64,000 nucleotides of DNA from Streptomyces sp. NBC_00670 (lineage in GTDB: Bacteria > Actinomycetota > Actinomycetes > Streptomycetales > Streptomycetaceae): NCBI RefSeq assembly GCF_036226765.1, contig NZ_CP109017.1, positions 6,449,001-6,513,000 of the forward strand, written 5' to 3'. The number at the start of each line of letters is the position of its first letter. The first letter of the stretch is position 1. Positions 63,016-64,000 of the stretch are shown here, piece by piece. The notes under the pieces are model-generated. The model did not search any database. It had not been told where the DNA came from and saw only the letters and a program-made list of their open reading frames with translations. The translations under genes and the position numbers were made by a program.

Positions 63016-63534
63016 TCAGGAGGTAAGGAAGGTGAGCAACAGGACCAATCCGGCCACACTGATTGCGGCCACGGTGAGATCGACGGCCACCTTGACTGCC
63101 CGGAACTTTCGGCGCGCAAGGGTGGTCAGGGCAGCCTCACGTTCCGGTATCTCGGCGCAGCTCACTGGACGTGGCGGTAGGGCTGCCGACGAGTGCCTGC
63201 TTCCGCTGCCTCCACCGACGAACTCCTCACGCCAAACGAGCCCGTTGTCCTTCGGGAAGATGGGGCGCAGGGCCATCAGTGCCGATACCAGGGCTGCCCC
63301 GAGCAGTGCGCCCACCAGCGCCACAGCCACGCTGAGCATGCGCGACGAGCTCACCGGTGCGGCCAGCGCCATCCCTGCCGTGATCGCAAGTAGGGCACCG
63401 GTTACTCCACTCAGTGCTGTTGCTTTCGTATCCGCGCGCTGCACCTCGACGAACATCCTGTTGTCATCACTCGCAGGTGCGCCGGTTGTTGTCGAGACGT
63501 GCAGCGGGACGTTCTGCGACTCGGGTTCTTCCAC
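63016..63534 (-). CDS. Pycsar-type membrane effector (DUF5706, PycTM-like)
   Basis: 172 residues. The conserved RADTKATALSGVTGALLAI (33-51) is the hallmark of DUF5706/Pycsar effectors. Three hydrophobic helices lie at about 40-60, 66-88 and 147-170. The loop 91-145 is cytosolic-looking, with ARRKFRAVK before the last helix. In Pycsar the effector binds cCMP or cUMP and disrupts the inner membrane, killing the infected cell. GTG at 63534 is supported by AAGGAG six bases upstream; the frame is open to 63606. It is the first gene of a six-gene operon. Confidence 0.85.
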   Translation of the reverse strand: MEEPESQNVPLHVSTTTGAPASDDNRMFVEVQRADTKATALSGVTGALLAITAGMALAAPVSSSRMLSVAVALVGALLGAALVSALMALRPIFPKDNGLVWREEFVGGGSGSRHSSAALPPRPVSCAEIPEREAALTTLARRKFRAVKVAVDLTVAAISVAGLVLLLTFLTS

Positions 63535-63615
63535 TGCCTTCTCCTTGTCGTTGCCTTGCGGCTTGGAGTAGCAGTCTGGGCAGGCGGCCGGAACGCAGTT
63601 GCCCACCAGGTTGTA

Positions 63616-63632
63616 GCGATCGCGATCGATCG
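63616..63632. promoter_or_regulatory. CGATCG-rich palindromic site upstream of the Pycsar-like operon
   Basis: GCGATCGC (63616-63623) runs into CGATCGATCG (63623-63632), followed at once by GTCACA, half of a CRP-type site. It lies 82-98 bp upstream of the effector GTG. It is a candidate operator for the operon's own Crp/Fnr protein. Confidence 0.4.
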
Positions 63633-63851
63633 GTCACAGTCGGGAGCCTGGTTAGGTTTGAACCACGAGGCTGCCCGGACCGAGTGCTCCGCAGGCGGCG
63701 GTGGGGCAGCCAGTGGCGGGTCCACTCGACCGCCTAATGCTTTGGTGCCGGATGAAGCCCCAGGCTGCCGGGTTCGTTGAACGACTTCCAGGTCGATGCA
63801 GAGGATGGCTCTGTGCTCAACGCAGTGCTTACCTGGTGCATCGTCAGGTAA

Positions 63852-63870
63852 GTCAGCATCTGGTCAGCAT
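63852..63870 (+). repeat. right copy of 19-bp island-end motif
   Basis: GTCAGCATCTGGTCAGCAT matches the motif at 42540-42558 at 17 of 19 positions in the same orientation, 21.3 kb away. A GTCAGG copy lies just before it (63843). Confidence 0.55.
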
Positions 63871-63894
63871 GAGTCCTCGCATACTCCGAGGCAG

Positions 63895-64000
63895 GTGCTT
63901 GAGCGGGTTCTTGGACGGCGATGGCACAACAGCCGGTTCTACGCGGAAGCGCAGGTGGGGAACCTTCTTGCCCAAGAAGGATCGATGTTCCTCAGCATCT
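63895..64000 (+). CDS. possible start of a protein, cut by the window end
   Basis: An open frame beginning with GTG (LERVLGRRWHNSRFYAEAQV follows) runs to the edge for 35 codons. CGAGG lies just upstream at short spacing. The product is not recognised, and a second frame from ATG 63869 (MSPRILRGRCLSGF) is also open. No panD sequence is present. Confidence 0.3.
   Translation, partial: MLERVLGRRWHNSRFYAEAQVGNLLAQEGSMFLSI

Overview
The window reads as a Streptomyces chromosome segment. Base composition is very GC-rich with strong third-position GC, GTG starts and ATGA/GTGA start-stop overlaps are frequent, and the gene families are typical of the genus: monomeric isocitrate dehydrogenase, an xlnA-type GH10 xylanase with a ricin-type lectin domain, helix-turn-helix plus DUF397 pairs, and a panD start.

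Left part (1-41.3 kb), chromosomal backbone. A minus-strand phytanoyl-CoA-dioxygenase-like gene and an SDR oxidoreductase lie divergent to a LacI regulator (1-3.0 kb). Then come tRNA-Pro(GGG), a degenerate Nudix protein, isocitrate dehydrogenase and an MscS channel (3.0-7.7 kb), and a MmyB-like regulator divergent to an SDR-SDR-tautomerase operon (7.7-10.5 kb). At 10.5-24.6 kb is a large organosulfur-scavenging locus: six LLM flavin monooxygenases including SsuD, the flavin reductase SsuE, a polar-amino-acid-type ABC importer with two binding proteins and two permeases, and a GNAT protein. It is headed by a 25-codon leaderless leader peptide ending Cys-Cys-Ala, a likely cysteine sensor. Next are a glutathionyl-hydroquinone-reductase-like protein, an ABC exporter, a two-component system and an EamA transporter (24.8-31.0 kb). 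A xylan-degradation block follows (secreted nuclease/phosphatase, xlnA, GH43, 31.6-36.0 kb), then small conserved genes, a regulator/DUF397 pair and a second, atypical GH10 enzyme (36.2-41.1 kb).

Right part (41.3-64 kb), a mobile defence island. It begins exactly where panD (aspartate 1-decarboxylase) stops after ten codons. An IS630-family element sits at the junction and a tyrosine integrase follows. Inside are four defence-like modules: (i) a three-gene operon with a DUF559-nuclease/SF2-helicase fusion and a 909-residue protein ending in a TerD domain; (ii) an Mrr-like nuclease joined to long helical repeats; (iii) a Gabija-like pair (OLD-family ATPase/TOPRIM nuclease plus UvrD-like helicase); (iv) a six-gene minus-strand operon with a DUF5706/Pycsar-type membrane effector, a Crp/Fnr regulator, a class III nucleotidyl cyclase, a large protein with a lysine-less P-loop and two uncharacterised proteins. 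Module iv looks like an expanded Pycsar system and, with module i, is the best candidate for something undescribed. A 19-bp motif matching at 17 positions lies near both ends of this region; the right end of the island and the rest of panD are not in the window.

All assignments come from reading the sequence and recalled family motifs. No database search was run.
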